Assembly: GCA_030657355.1 (NCBI GenBank) | Contig: CP131056.1 | Location: 248,001 to 312,000 of the forward strand | Reading direction: 5' to 3' | Source: Radicibacter daui | GTDB taxonomy: Bacteria; Pseudomonadota; Alphaproteobacteria; Radicibacterales; Radicibacteraceae | Length of the DNA stretch: 64,000 bases | Shown here: piece after piece, positions 27,801 through 37,739 of the stretch | Position numbering within the stretch: position 1 is the stretch's first letter | Layout of the letters: every line of letters begins with the position of its first letter | Made by a program: the position numbers and the translations under genes | The notes under the pieces: model-generated | The model's database searches: none | Told to the model about the DNA's origin: nothing | The model's input: the letters and a program-made list of their open reading frames with translations, nothing else

Positions 27801-29865
27801 AACCGGCAACCGCTGCCGGATCAGTCAGCGGTGCCAGACAGGTTTGTCCCTCGCACACATAAAGCGCAGCCTTGCCCCCCACGAGCCCCTTGCCGGCCGC
27901 TGGATGGCCTGCCGGCAGTGCTTCTTCCTCCTCGCGGATGGTGAGCGTCCAGGCCGGAAACGGGCAGGCCCTGACGGCTTCTATGAGGGCAAGGAGATCA
28001 GGGGTGCCGGCCTTACCGACGATGACCAGCTGAACCGGCATCATTGCCTGCTCGGTTGCGTTGATGAGGCTGGCGTAGGGAAAGAAATTTTGGGCGATCT
28101 GGGGCAGAAAGGCGCTGACGAGCTGGCGTGCCCGCCCCTCCCACTCCGTTACCCCGGTCAGGGCGTGAAGGCTTGCAAAAACTTCCATCAGCAGGCCATT
28201 GCCGGAAGGGGTTGCTGCGTCGGCAGCACTGAGGCTGCGGCTGAAGAGCGGTTCGCCATCTGCCGGCGTCATGTAATAACCACCGGGCGCCGGCGCGGCG
28301 AAATGGTGCTCGACAATCTCAAGCCACTGTTTTGCCTGCTGCAGATAACGCTCCCGCTTCTGCCGGCCATCCATTGTGATGGTGACCTGGCTGAGGACCA
28401 CGGCAGCCCGGGCCATGGCGGCATAGTCTTCCAGAAAACCGTCGGGCCCCGGCCGCCCTTCACGCCATGAATGACGCAGCTTTCCCTCCGGCGTCATCAT
28501 ATGCGTAATTATGAAATTCCAGGCCTTTTCGGCCATCGCCAGCCAGTCCGGCCGGTTGAAGGTAAAGGCTGCCCGGGCGAGAGCGGCAATCATCAACCCG
28601 TTCCAGTCCGCCAGAATCTTGTCGTCCGTCGCTGGCCGGATCCGCCCGTCACGGGCGGCCAGCAGCAGGCCGCGGCAGCGGGCAAGTTCCGCTTCTTCAT
28701 CAGCCGTGCCGCGCTGGCCCGGATCCGCCAGACGGCCCAGAATGGTGCGGCCTTCGAAATTGCCGTGCCGGGTGACGCCATAGACCCGGGCAAAACCCGC
28801 AGCCGCCGGGCCCAGCAGCCCATCGATCTCCGCCTTGTCCCAGAGATAGAAGGCGCCCTCTTCGCCTTCGCTGTCGGCATCGATGGTGGCGGCAAAGGCC
28901 CCGCCGTCGGTTGCCATTTCGCGGGCAAGCCAGATAACGGTTTCCTCAATCCGCTCTGCCAGCAGCGGCCGCAGCGGGGTTGAGGCCGGCTCGCCGCGCC
29001 ATACATCGACCATCAGGTCCACGAGCAGCGCATTGTCGTAGAGCATCTTTTCGAAATGCGGCACCAGCCACTCACGGTCGGTGGAATAGCGCGCAAAACC
29101 GCCGCCCAGATGGTCGTAGATGCCGCCGTCGGCCATGTGGACAAGGCTGGTGATGACGGCCTGGCGCAGGGCATTGTCGTTGCTGCGCCAGGCACCGCGC
29201 CACAGCAGCGTCAGGATTCCGGTATTGGGGAACTTGGGTGCGTCGCCGATGCCGCCATGCTGCATATCGATGCGACCTGCCAGAAGCTTTGCCATGCGGT
29301 CCAGATGAGCCGGAGTGAGGGCTTCCAGCTCCTCCTCGTCGTCCACTTCGGGCGGCGCGGAAAGGCGGCTGACAGCAGCAACCAGAGCGGCCCGGTTCTG
29401 CTCCACCTTGTGCGGTTCATTCGCCCACGTACCGGCCAGTCCCGCCAGAATGTCGGCAAAACCCGGCCGACCCCAACGGGCGCGGGGCGGAAAATAGGTG
29501 CCACCCCAGAACGGGTCCCCTGCCGGGGTCAGGAACATGGTCAGCGGCCAGCCGCCCTGCTGGCCCATGACGGCGAGCGCCTGCTGGTAAAGCATGTCCA
29601 GATCCGGCCGTTCCTCGCGGTCAACCTTGATGGGGATGAAGGCCTCGTTGATGAGGGCGGCAATCTCCGTATCCTCGAAGCTTTCATGCGCCATCACGTG
29701 GCACCAGTGGCAAGCAGCATACCCGATGGAAAGCAGGATGGGTTTGCCCTGCTCCCGGGCAAGGCGCAGCGCTTCACTATCCCATGGCTGCCAGGCCACG
29801 GGATTGTCGGCATGCTGGAGCAGATAGGGGCTGGCGGTTTCGGCGAGGCGGTTTTGCAGCATCAT
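27754..29865 (-). CDS. DUF255 thioredoxin-domain protein (YyaL/SSP411 family)
   Basis: The 703-residue protein has an N-terminal thioredoxin-like DUF255 domain (about 1-165; [17 protein letters not shown] with a CxxC motif) and a long C-terminal six-hairpin-glycosidase-like region. The family is found from bacteria to mammals; its biochemical role is not settled. The ATG at 29865 is preferred because AGG lies five bases upstream and the usual start [19 protein letters not shown] follows. The stop at 27754-27756 lies inside the end of the gmd-like gene. Confidence 0.9.
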   Translation of the reverse strand: MMLQNRLAETASPYLLQHADNPVAWQPWDSEALRLAREQGKPILLSIGYAACHWCHVMAHESFEDTEIAALINEAFIPIKVDREERPDLDMLYQQALAVMGQQGGWPLTMFLTPAGDPFWGGTYFPPRARWGRPGFADILAGLAGTWANEPHKVEQNRAALVAAVSRLSAPPEVDDEEELEALTPAHLDRMAKLLAGRIDMQHGGIGDAPKFPNTGILTLLWRGAWRSNDNALRQAVITSLVHMADGGIYDHLGGGFARYSTDREWLVPHFEKMLYDNALLVDLMVDVWRGEPASTPLRPLLAERIEETVIWLAREMATDGGAFAATIDADSEGEEGAFYLWDKAEIDGLLGPAAAGFARVYGVTRHGNFEGRTILGRLADPGQRGTADEEAELARCRGLLLAARDGRIRPATDDKILADWNGLMIAALARAAFTFNRPDWLAMAEKAWNFIITHMMTPEGKLRHSWREGRPGPDGFLEDYAAMARAAVVLSQVTITMDGRQKRERYLQQAKQWLEIVEHHFAAPAPGGYYMTPADGEPLFSRSLSAADAATPSGNGLLMEVFASLHALTGVTEWEGRARQLVSAFLPQIAQNFFPYASLINATEQAMMPVQLVIVGKAGTPDLLALIEAVRACPFPAWTLTIREEEEALPAGHPAAGKGLVGGKAALYVCEGQTCLAPLTDPAAVAGFMAYRPSGWAPAPSH

Positions 29866-30023
29866 GGACCTGACAATGGGGCCGCGCCGGGAGCCCGGCA
29901 ACCCCCTGCCCGGCTTCAATTTTGGAAGGCGATACCGGGGCAGCCAAGGGCCGGCGGCTCGTGTAAGCTGCCCTGTCACGAGCGCGGATCCGGACCCGGC
30001 ACCAGAGGAAAAGGCGGCACGCG

Positions 30024-30272
30024 ATGAAGATCAAATTCGATATCGACTGCACACCGGAAGAGCTGCGGACCTTTTTTGGTCTGCCGGATGTCCAGCCCAT
30101 GCAGCAGGCGCTGATGGAACGGGTGCAGGAGCAGTTGCTCGCCAACATCAAATCCATGGACCCGGAAGCGATGATGAAGGCCTGGCTGCCGATGGGCGCC
30201 CAGGGGCTTGAGCAGTTGCAGAAGATGTTCTGGCAGAATATGACCGGCGGCAGCGGCAAGTCCGGGAGCTGA
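30024..30272 (+). CDS. DUF6489 family small protein
   Basis: The 82-residue protein [20 protein letters not shown] matches a small conserved alphaproteobacterial family (DUF6489). It looks helical and amphipathic, with no signal peptide. Its place directly before mnmE is conserved in my recollection of related genomes. GGAAAAGG lies just upstream of the ATG. The function is unknown. Confidence 0.85.
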   Translation: MKIKFDIDCTPEELRTFFGLPDVQPMQQALMERVQEQLLANIKSMDPEAMMKAWLPMGAQGLEQLQKMFWQNMTGGSGKSGS

Positions 30273-30324
30273 GTTTTTCTTTCTGCCTTCCGCCTTTCAC
30301 CCTTCATGAGCCTGTTGCCCCTTC

Positions 30325-31653
30325 ATGCGTGAGACGATTTTTGCCAGCGCGACACCGCCCGGTCGCGGGGGTGTGGCCGTGGTGCGGATTTCCGGCCCGG
30401 CAGCCACCACAGCCCTGCGGCGGTTGCAGGGTGAGGACACCTTGCCGGCCCCCCGCCTTGCCAGTGTGCGCCGGCTGAAGGACCCGGTGACGGATGCCGT
30501 GCTGGACGAGGCGCTGGTGCTGCGCTTTGCAGGGCCTGCAAGCTTTACCGGCGAGGATGTGGTGGAGCTGCACCTGCATGGTGGCCGCGCCGTGAGCGCC
30601 GGCGTGATGGCCAGCCTTGCGGCGATGCCGGAGTTGCGGCCGGCCGAGGCGGGTGAATTTACCCGCCGTGCGGTTGAGAATGGCCGGCTCGACCTGACCC
30701 AGGCCGAAGGCATTGCCGACCTTGTCGATGCCGAAACCTCTGCCCAGGCCCGCCAGGCCCTGCGCCAGCTCGAAGGCGGGCTTTCCCGCCTTTATGACAG
30801 CTGGTCCGATCGCCTGGCCCGCACCCTCGCCTACCAGGAAGCCGAGATCGACTTTCCCGACGAGGATTTGCCGGAAGGTCTGAGCGCAACGATGCGGCCG
30901 GAAGTAGAGGCGCTGATTGCCGGGATGGCGGCCCATCTGGATGATGGCGGCCGGGGTGAGCGGCTGCGCGAAGGGGTGGCCGTTGCCATTATCGGCGCCC
31001 CGAATGCCGGCAAGTCCAGCCTGCTGAATGCCCTTGCCCGCCGGGATGTGGCGATCGTCTCCGACCTCGCCGGCACCACGCGGGACGTGATCGAGGTGCA
31101 TCTCGATCTTGGTGGCCTGCCGGTTATCCTGTGGGACACGGCGGGCCTGCGCGAAACGGCAGATCGGGTGGAAGCGGAGGGCATTCGCCGGGCGCTGGAA
31201 CGGGCCCGTTCCGCCGATCTGAAGCTGGCCCTGTTTGATGCCTCAGCGGCGCCGGATAGCGAAACGCTCGCGCTGCTTGATGAGAATTGCCTGGTCCTGG
31301 TGACGAAGGTCGATGAGGCTGGTGCGGTGGTTCCGGAGGTTATTGCCGGCCATCCGGTTATCGCCGTTTCGGTCGCCGCGGCTGGTGGCCTCGCTGCCCT
31401 GCTCTCTGCACTTGGTGCGGCTGTGGCGGACAGGGCAGCCCCCGGCGCGGCTCCCGGCATCACCCGGGTCCGGCACCGTACGGCTGTTTCCGAGGCCAGG
31501 GAAGCGTTGGTGCGGGCACTGACAGCACCGTTGCCGGAACTGGCGGCGGAGGATGTGCGGCTCGCCCTGCGGGAGATCGGGCGGATCACGGGACGGGTAG
31601 ACGTTGAAGATCTGCTCGATATTATTTTCCGCGATTTCTGCATCGGAAAATGA
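30325..31653 (+). CDS. mnmE: tRNA uridine-34 modification GTPase MnmE
   Basis: MnmE works with MnmG to place (carboxymethyl)aminomethyl groups on wobble U34 of tRNAs. The 442-residue protein has the N-terminal folate-binding domain (TIFASATPPGRGGVAVVRISG; FTGEDVVELHLHGG), a helical domain, a G domain with P-loop GAPNAGKSSLLNAL and DTAGLRETAD, and the invariant C-terminal FCIGK with its cysteine. It lies directly upstream of mnmG, separated by a parS site. Confidence 0.96.
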   Translation: MRETIFASATPPGRGGVAVVRISGPAATTALRRLQGEDTLPAPRLASVRRLKDPVTDAVLDEALVLRFAGPASFTGEDVVELHLHGGRAVSAGVMASLAAMPELRPAEAGEFTRRAVENGRLDLTQAEGIADLVDAETSAQARQALRQLEGGLSRLYDSWSDRLARTLAYQEAEIDFPDEDLPEGLSATMRPEVEALIAGMAAHLDDGGRGERLREGVAVAIIGAPNAGKSSLLNALARRDVAIVSDLAGTTRDVIEVHLDLGGLPVILWDTAGLRETADRVEAEGIRRALERARSADLKLALFDASAAPDSETLALLDENCLVLVTKVDEAGAVVPEVIAGHPVIAVSVAAAGGLAALLSALGAAVADRAAPGAAPGITRVRHRTAVSEAREALVRALTAPLPELAAEDVRLALREIGRITGRVDVEDLLDIIFRDFCIGK

Positions 31654-31664
31654 GCCGACGGCTC

Positions 31665-31680
31665 TGTTTCACGTGAAACA
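31665..31680. promoter_or_regulatory. parS: parS centromere site 1 (perfect)
   Basis: TGTTTCACGTGAAACA is the exact 16-bp parS consensus bound by chromosomal ParB. The palindrome extends by three bases each side to 22 bp (31662-31683). It lies in the mnmE-mnmG spacer, about 3.5 kb from parB and 9.5 kb from the putative origin. Confidence 0.95.
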
Positions 31681-31788
31681 GAGGCCAGGCCTTGTTCGGT
31701 GCGTAGAGGTAACGAATGATCGTTGCCCTATCATTCCGAATCAAAATCGGAAGTGCAGGAGAGCCGGTTACGGCTCGGGACGGATCAG

Positions 31789-33687
31789 ATGAGTTTTGAC
31801 CAGAAAGTAGATGTGGTGGTGATTGGCGGTGGCCATGCCGGCTGTGAAGCGGCGGCGGCTTCTGCGCGTATGGGTGCCAGCACCCTGCTCGCCACTCACG
31901 ACCTGGCCAAGATCGGTGAGATGTCCTGCAACCCCGCCATTGGCGGCCTCGGCAAGGGGCATCTGGTGCGGGAGATCGACGCCCTTGATGGCGTGATGAG
32001 CCGGGTGATTGACCGGGCCGGTATCCAGTTCCGCATGCTCAACGCCTCCAAGGGGCCTGCTGTGCGGGGGCCGCGCGCCCAGGCTGACCGCAAGCTCTAT
32101 CGTGAAGCCATGCAGCAGGTGCTGGCGGAACAGGAAAATCTCCGGCTGCTGGGCGAAGCCATCGATGATCTGATCCTCGACACGGCTGGTCGCGTTGCCG
32201 GAGTGGTGACAGCCACCGGCCGCCGCATCGCCGCGGCGGCGGTGATCATCACCACCGGCACCTTCCTGCGCGGGCTCATCCACATCGGCGAAAAGCGTAT
32301 TCCGGCAGGCCGTGTGGACGAGAAGCCGACAGTGGCGCTGGCGGAATCGATCCAGAAGCTGGGCTTTGCGATGGGCCGTCTCAAGACCGGCACCCCTGCC
32401 CGCCTTGATGGCCGCACCATCGACTGGGCGGCGCTGGAGGTGCAGCAGGGCGATGACCCGCCCGTGCCCTTCTCCACCCTTACGGACAAGATCACGACGC
32501 CGCAGATCCCCTGCCACATCACCTATACGACGCCGGCGATGCATGCGCTGATCCATGCCAACCTGCATCGGGCGCCGATGTATTCCGGCCAGATCGAGGG
32601 GCGCGGCCCGCGTTATTGCCCGTCTATCGAGGACAAGGTGGTGCGGTTTGCCGACAAGGACCGGCACCAGATTTTCCTTGAGCCTGAAGGGCTGGATGAC
32701 TTCACGGTCTATCCCAACGGCATTTCCACCTCCCTGCCGGAGGATGTGCAAGCGGCAATGATCGCGGCCATTCCCGGCCTTGAGCGCGCGACGATCCTGC
32801 GGCCGGGTTATGCCATTGAGTATGACTATGTCGATCCGCGCGAACTCGAGCGCACGCTGGAAACCCGCAAGGTGCCCGGCCTCTATCTCGCCGGTCAGAT
32901 CAACGGTACCACGGGTTACGAGGAAGCCGCGGCACAGGGCCTGATGGCCGGTATCAATGCTGCCCTTGGCGCCGGTGCCCGGGCATCGCAGCCATCCGCC
33001 GAAACGCCGCGCTTCGAGCTCGACCGGGCTGACGCCTATATCGGCGTGCTGGTGGATGACCTGGTCACGCGTGGCACCAACGAACCCTATCGCATCTTTA
33101 CCAGCCGCGCTGAATACCGCCTGCGGCTGCGCGCGGACAACGCCGACCAGCGGCTGACTGCACGCGGCATCGATATCGGTGTCGTGGGGAGCAAACGGGC
33201 GGCACATTTTTCTGCCTGGCAGCAGCAGCTGGATGGGGCACGGGAGTTGATGGCGTCGTGCTCGGCGACACCGCCTGAACTGGCAAAGCGCGGCTTTGCA
33301 GTTAATCAGGATGGCCAGCGCCGCTCCGCTCTTGATCTCCTGCGCTATCCGGAAATTTCACCGGCGCAGATTATCGAAATGTGGCCTGCCATCGGCGAAG
33401 TGCCGGAAAAGGTGCGGGGACAGGTTCTGATCGACGCGCTTTATGCCGGCTATCTGGTACGGCAAGAGGCCGACATTCGGGCCTTCCGCCGCGATGAAGC
33501 CCTTCAGCTTCCCCGCGATCTGGACTATGACGCCATCGGAAGCCTCAGTACCGAAGTGCGGGAGAAGCTCAAGGCTGCCAAACCGGAGACACTGGGGCAG
33601 GCCGCGCGCCTCTCCGGCATCACGCCGGCTGCCGTTACTGCCCTTCTCCGCCACGTGAAACGCCGGGATATCAAACTCAGTGCCTGA
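31789..33687 (+). CDS. mnmG: tRNA uridine-34 carboxymethylaminomethyl enzyme MnmG (GidA)
   Basis: MnmG is the FAD-binding partner of MnmE. The 632-residue protein starts with the dinucleotide fold [14 protein letters not shown], then [22 protein letters not shown] and [14 protein letters not shown], all GidA signatures, and ends with the helical RNA-binding domain ([12 protein letters not shown]). The ATG at 31789 gives the standard start. The leader contains a short hairpin GAATGAT/ATCATTC (31714-31736). The stop overlaps the rsmG start by eight bases. Confidence 0.96.
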   Translation: MSFDQKVDVVVIGGGHAGCEAAAASARMGASTLLATHDLAKIGEMSCNPAIGGLGKGHLVREIDALDGVMSRVIDRAGIQFRMLNASKGPAVRGPRAQADRKLYREAMQQVLAEQENLRLLGEAIDDLILDTAGRVAGVVTATGRRIAAAAVIITTGTFLRGLIHIGEKRIPAGRVDEKPTVALAESIQKLGFAMGRLKTGTPARLDGRTIDWAALEVQQGDDPPVPFSTLTDKITTPQIPCHITYTTPAMHALIHANLHRAPMYSGQIEGRGPRYCPSIEDKVVRFADKDRHQIFLEPEGLDDFTVYPNGISTSLPEDVQAAMIAAIPGLERATILRPGYAIEYDYVDPRELERTLETRKVPGLYLAGQINGTTGYEEAAAQGLMAGINAALGAGARASQPSAETPRFELDRADAYIGVLVDDLVTRGTNEPYRIFTSRAEYRLRLRADNADQRLTARGIDIGVVGSKRAAHFSAWQQQLDGARELMASCSATPPELAKRGFAVNQDGQRRSALDLLRYPEISPAQIIEMWPAIGEVPEKVRGQVLIDALYAGYLVRQEADIRAFRRDEALQLPRDLDYDAIGSLSTEVREKLKAAKPETLGQAARLSGITPAAVTALLRHVKRRDIKLSA

Positions 33688-34303
33688 CATTCTTTCCCCC
33701 GCGGACTTCCAGCAGCAGACGGGCTGTTCGGCCCGGCAGCTGGAGCAGCTTTCGGCCTATGTCGATCTGCTGCAACGTTGGCAGAAGCGGATCAATCTGG
33801 TCTCCAATGCCACATTGGCGGATCCCTGGCGGCGGCACATACTGGATTCTGCCCAGATGGCCCCGCTGTTGCCGCAAGGGGTGCTTCGAGTCGCTGATAT
33901 TGGTAGCGGGGCGGGTTTTCCGGGCCTTGTTCTGGCGGTTTTGCGTCCGGATATCGAGGTAAACTCGATTGAAAGCGATGGCCGCAAGAGCAGTTTCCAG
34001 CGGGAAGCCGCCCGTGTGATGGGCCTGCAGAATATTCTGTTTCACGTGAAACGTATCGAAGCGGTATCGATTCCGCCGGTCGATGTCGTAACGGCCCGTG
34101 CTTTGGCTTCCCTTTCCGAGCTTCTGGCGATGGCGATGCGCCTACTCAAACCCGAGGGTTTGTGCCTGTTCCCCAAGGGACAACAGGTAGCGTCGGAATT
34201 GACGGAAGCACGCAAAATATGGAGTATGAGCGAAGAGCGCATCCCATCTCTCAGTGAGGCGGGCGCCACGATCCTGAAACTGAGTGATCTGAAGCCCGTC
34301 TGA
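33680..34303 (+). CDS. rsmG: 16S rRNA guanine-N7 methyltransferase RsmG (GidB)
   Basis: RsmG methylates G527 of 16S rRNA (E. coli numbering). The 207-residue Rossmann methyltransferase has [18 protein letters not shown], and the SAM-binding [16 protein letters not shown]. It starts with GTG at 33680 overlapping mnmG, so translation is coupled. A near-perfect parS lies within the coding sequence and encodes LFHVKRIE. Confidence 0.94.
   Translation: MPDILSPADFQQQTGCSARQLEQLSAYVDLLQRWQKRINLVSNATLADPWRRHILDSAQMAPLLPQGVLRVADIGSGAGFPGLVLAVLRPDIEVNSIESDGRKSSFQREAARVMGLQNILFHVKRIEAVSIPPVDVVTARALASLSELLAMAMRLLKPEGLCLFPKGQQVASELTEARKIWSMSEERIPSLSEAGATILKLSDLKPV
34038..34053. promoter_or_regulatory. 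parS: parS site 2 (15 of 16 bases), inside rsmG
   Basis: TGTTTCACGTGAAACG differs from consensus only at the last base. It lies inside rsmG, 270 bp before parA, close to the source of ParB. Confidence 0.88.
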
Positions 34304-34320
34304 CCAGGAGAACATCACCG

Positions 34321-35124
34321 ATGTCAGCCGAAACCGACAGCGTTCATCGCCCCCGTATCATCGCCGTCGCCAACCAGAAGGGTGGCGTTGGCAAGACCAC
34401 GACGGCCATCAATCTGGGCACCGCCCTCGCCGCGGTAAAGCGCCGGGTACTGATCATCGACCTCGATCCGCAGGGAAACGCTTCCACCGGCCTCGGTGTG
34501 ACGCGCAAGGAGCGTAATGTCGGCTCCTATAACCTGCTATTCGATGAAGCGACGGTGGAGCAGGCCCGCGTGCCGACTCTCATTCCCGGGCTGGAGATCA
34601 TTCCTGCCTCCATGGAGCTTACCGGCGCCGAGCTGGAGCTGGTGAATGAGGAGAACCGCGAATACCGCCTGCGAGAGGCGGTGCAGCGTAGCTCCATTGC
34701 CTATGATTACGTGCTGATCGACTGCCCCCCTTCCCTCGGCCTGCTGACGCTGAATGCTTTTGTTGCGGCCGATGCGGTGCTGGTGCCGCTGCAGTGTGAG
34801 TTCTACGCGCTGGAAGGCCTGTCGCATCTGATGCGTACCATTGAACGCGTCAAGCGTGCCTTCAATCCGGCACTGGAAATCCAGGGCGTGGTGCTCACCA
34901 TGTTCGACCGTCGCAACAATCTCTCTGAGATGGTTGCCAACGATGTGCGGGAGTTCCTGGGCGACAAGGTTTACGAGACGGTCATTCCGCGAAATGTCCG
35001 CGTGTCGGAAGCGCCGTCCTTCGGCAAACCCGCCCTGCTCTATGATCTGCGCTGCACCGGTTCGCAGGCTTATGTGCATCTCGCCAGTGAAGTTTTGAAG
35101 CGTGAACGGAGGCTCGTTGCCTGA
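34321..35124 (+). CDS. parA: Chromosome partitioning ATPase ParA
   Basis: ParA is a Walker-type ATPase that binds DNA non-specifically and moves ParB-parS complexes after replication. The 267-residue protein has the deviant Walker A KGGVGKTTTAIN (residues 20-31), LIIDLDPQGNASTGLG, and IDCPPSLGLLTLNA. ACCAGGAG lies 5-10 bases before the ATG. The stop and the parB start share one base, so the two are coupled. Confidence 0.96.
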   Translation: MSAETDSVHRPRIIAVANQKGGVGKTTTAINLGTALAAVKRRVLIIDLDPQGNASTGLGVTRKERNVGSYNLLFDEATVEQARVPTLIPGLEIIPASMELTGAELELVNEENREYRLREAVQRSSIAYDYVLIDCPPSLGLLTLNAFVAADAVLVPLQCEFYALEGLSHLMRTIERVKRAFNPALEIQGVVLTMFDRRNNLSEMVANDVREFLGDKVYETVIPRNVRVSEAPSFGKPALLYDLRCTGSQAYVHLASEVLKRERRLVA

Positions 35125-36089
35125 TGTCGGCAACCCCATCTGACAAGTCCCCCGAAAAGGCAAAAGCCACCGGCGCCGCTGGTGCTGCTTCCAAGCGCGG
35201 CCTTGGCCGCGGTCTTTCCGCATTGTTCGGGGACGAGGCAGAAGATTATGCGGCCCTCGACAAGGTCCGCTCCACCAAATCCGTTCCGGTCGAGCATATC
35301 CGCCCCGGCAAGTACCAGCCGCGCCGTGTCTTCACCGAAGAGGCGATTGACGAGCTGGCACAATCCATTCGTGCCAAGGGTGTGTTGCAACCCCTGCTGG
35401 TTCGCCGGGATCCCGACGATCCGACGCGTTATGAACTGATTGCCGGTGAGCGGCGCTGGCGCGCGGCGCAGCGTGCACAGTTGCATGAGGTGCCGGTTGT
35501 CATCCGCGATATGGATGATCGCGAAGCTGCGGAAATTTCCCTCGTTGAAAACATCCAGCGTGCCGATCTGTCGCCGCTGGAAGAAGCCGAGGGCTACAAG
35601 CGGCTGATCGAGGAATTCCAGTACACCCAGGAAGATCTGGCCAAGGCCGTCGGCAAGAGCCGCAGCCATGTTGCCAACAGCATGCGGCTCATTGGTTTGC
35701 CGGATCCGGTGCGCGCGATGCTGATGGACGGGCGGCTTTCCGCCGGCCACGCCCGCTGCCTCGTCAACCGGCCGGATGCCGAGTTGCTGGCCCGCCGCGT
35801 GGTGGATCAGGGGCTCAGCGTTCGCCAGACGGAAAAGCTGGTGCAGGCACCGGCGGATCCGGTGGCTGCCGTGGCGGCGTCGGTAAAAGCCGCACGCCCG
35901 CGCCCTGTGCCGCGTCCGGGTTCGGAAATCAAGGATCCGAACATCGTTGAGCTCGAGCAGACACTCTCTGATCGGCTGGGCCTGGTGGTCGCGATCGAAG
36001 GCGAGAATGAAACGGGCCAGCTGGTGATCAGCTATCGCTCGCTCGATCAGCTCGACGAGGTTGTGCGGCTGCTTTCAGCGTCGCGATAA
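35124..36089 (+). CDS. parB: Chromosome partitioning protein ParB
   Basis: ParB binds parS, hydrolyses CTP and spreads on DNA as a clamp. The 321-residue protein has a short disordered N-terminus ending in KRGLGRGLSALFG, the CTP-binding ParB/Srx domain (IRPGKYQPR, GERRWRAAQ, ENIQRADLSPLEEAEGYKRL), a helix-turn-helix domain around YTQEDLAKAVGKSRSHVANS, and a C-terminal dimerisation region. The start follows directly from the one-base overlap with parA. Confidence 0.96.
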   Translation: MSATPSDKSPEKAKATGAAGAASKRGLGRGLSALFGDEAEDYAALDKVRSTKSVPVEHIRPGKYQPRRVFTEEAIDELAQSIRAKGVLQPLLVRRDPDDPTRYELIAGERRWRAAQRAQLHEVPVVIRDMDDREAAEISLVENIQRADLSPLEEAEGYKRLIEEFQYTQEDLAKAVGKSRSHVANSMRLIGLPDPVRAMLMDGRLSAGHARCLVNRPDAELLARRVVDQGLSVRQTEKLVQAPADPVAAVAASVKAARPRPVPRPGSEIKDPNIVELEQTLSDRLGLVVAIEGENETGQLVISYRSLDQLDEVVRLLSASR

Positions 36090-36126
36090 AGTAAATTCAC
36101 CGGATTTTTTGTCGTTTTGGCGAGAA

Positions 36127-36156
36127 TCTCAGCGTGGTTTGAAAAACACGCTGAGA
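36127..36156. repeat. 10-bp perfect inverted repeat at the holA stop
   Basis: TCTCAGCGTG (36127-36136) and CACGCTGAGA (36147-36156) flank a 10-base loop. It lies in the convergent parB-holA gap and covers the holA stop codon (36129-36131). There is no adjacent T-run in either direction, so an mRNA 3'-end structure is likelier than a standard terminator. Confidence 0.6.
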
Positions 36157-37157
36157 CCGACCAGTGTTTGCCGGCAGAGCAAATCCGGATCCGCGCCGCG
36201 GCCGCTCTTGCACTCGGCCTCGGTCTGCATCAGGCGCTGGAGCGCGCGGGACAGGCGAGCCGGCGCATGGCGGCGGGCCTGGGCGGTAAAGCGGTCCTTG
36301 ATCTTGAAGAACAGCGGCGGACGCAGCTGGCTTGTCGCCTGATCCATTCCCGCCCCCTCGGCCAGCAGGCCGCTGACAAGGTGCAGGCGCAGAATGTGGG
36401 ACTGCACCACGCGCAGGATGCGCACGCTGTTCTCTCCCATGGCAAAAGCCCGGTCGAGCGCATTGTCGAGCGCGCCACCATCGCCATCGACACAGGAAAA
36501 CGCCACTTCATCCAGTGACAGCTCACCGCTGTCACCCACGCTGGCTTCGGCATGGTCCAGCGTGACTGTGCGTTCGTCGCCCATATAGAGAACGAGTTTT
36601 TCAATGGCGCGGCGGGCCAGCTGGCGGTCGCCGGTAAGGCAGCTTGCCAGATAGAGCTCGGCATCGCGGCTCAGTTCCTTGCCTTCCGCCCGCATGGCGT
36701 CCCGCAGCAGCCGGGCGACGTCGCCGGCATCATCGACATAACAGGCAATCGCGCCGGTACGCTCATCGCCCTTCTCAAACAGCTGCCTGAGCGCCGAGCT
36801 GGGTTTCAGGTCCCCAGCCTCCAGAATGGTCAAGGCGTCGCTCTCAGGGCCCTCCAGCAGGCCGCGAAGGGCCGTTACGCAGCGCTCGTCGGCGTCGCGC
36901 AGCCGCAGCAGGCGGCGGCCCCCGAACATGGAGAGAGAAAGGGCTTCGTCCAGCAGCCTTGCAGGCTCGCTGGCAAGCGTGTCGGCGCCAAGGTCAACGA
37001 CGCGGAAGGGGTCGCTCACATCCTCGACCACCCGCTTCCACAAAAGCCCTGCACGCTCCTGCACCAGGCCGGCATCGGGACCGTAGAGCAGGACCGCGCG
37101 CACAGCCGCCGGCGGCGAAGCCAGAAAGCCGGAAACGGAGCGCGGAGCGATCTTCAT
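36129..37157 (-). CDS. holA: DNA polymerase III delta subunit
   Basis: HolA loads the beta clamp as part of the clamp-loader complex. The 342-residue protein shows the HolA layout: VRAVLLYGPDAGLVQERA at the N-terminus, an AAA-like domain with FGGRRLLRLRDAD, and a helical C-terminal domain (LARRAIEKLVLYMGD, SGELSLDEVAFS). It is convergent with parB and is third in leuS-lptE-holA on the minus strand. Confidence 0.92.
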   Translation of the reverse strand: MKIAPRSVSGFLASPPAAVRAVLLYGPDAGLVQERAGLLWKRVVEDVSDPFRVVDLGADTLASEPARLLDEALSLSMFGGRRLLRLRDADERCVTALRGLLEGPESDALTILEAGDLKPSSALRQLFEKGDERTGAIACYVDDAGDVARLLRDAMRAEGKELSRDAELYLASCLTGDRQLARRAIEKLVLYMGDERTVTLDHAEASVGDSGELSLDEVAFSCVDGDGGALDNALDRAFAMGENSVRILRVVQSHILRLHLVSGLLAEGAGMDQATSQLRPPLFFKIKDRFTAQARRHAPARLSRALQRLMQTEAECKSGRGADPDLLCRQTLVGLSVFFKPR

Positions 37158-37199
37158 GCGGGAACAGGTCCTTGGGCTGCAGGCTGCCGGAAAGCGGCC

Positions 37200-37739
37200 T
37201 TAGCCGCCGGCTGCGGTCTCGGCATGCTCCAGATAGAGCCCGATGCGCAGGGCGATATCGTCGGCAATCTCTTCCAGCGACCGTTCGCGGGCATCCTGCT
37301 CATTGATGAGCGCGGCATACTGCTCCGGCGTCACGTTATAGGCGTTGAGCGCGTGGCTGATGCCGTTGAAGACGACCTTGTTATCGCCGAGCCGGGTGAG
37401 TTTGAACTCGACCTTCAGCACGATCTGCCCGCGGGTTACCGAGCTGTCGCGGGCGATGTTCAGCTTGTCGATGCTCTCGTTGATCTTGGCTGACAGGCTA
37501 TAGACCGGCTTTTCCGGCTGGCCCTTGGAGTTCAGCCGGTCGATCAGCTGGTTGCGCAGGAATTGGCCGCTGCGGTCGGGCATGGTGGCAATAGACACCT
37601 CATGCCCGGCGGCAAACACCGTCCCGGAGGCTTCGCCGCCGCCATAAAGCGGATGAAAACCGCAACCGGCGAGCAAGCCGGTTGCAGCAATCAACGCGGC
37701 AGCCGCCGCTTTGCGGTATTTTCCGTTAATTTGCGACAA
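37200..37739 (-). CDS. lptE: LPS-assembly lipoprotein LptE
   Basis: LptE plugs the LptD outer-membrane barrel that inserts lipopolysaccharide. The 179-residue protein has a signal peptide with lipobox [13 protein letters not shown], the standard LptE start. The start appears to be a TTG at 37739 that overlaps the end of leuS by 14 bp, which suggests translational coupling. Order leuS-lptE-holA is the usual one in proteobacteria. Confidence 0.92.
   Translation of the reverse strand: MSQINGKYRKAAAAALIAATGLLAGCGFHPLYGGGEASGTVFAAGHEVSIATMPDRSGQFLRNQLIDRLNSKGQPEKPVYSLSAKINESIDKLNIARDSSVTRGQIVLKVEFKLTRLGDNKVVFNGISHALNAYNVTPEQYAALINEQDARERSLEEIADDIALRIGLYLEHAETAAGG

Noticed and set aside
33652-33661. 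Half parS (CACGTGAAAC) at the end of mnmG
   Set aside because: Only the right half matches; the left half has four mismatches, so ParB binding is doubtful. It probably arises from conserved codons (HVKR).
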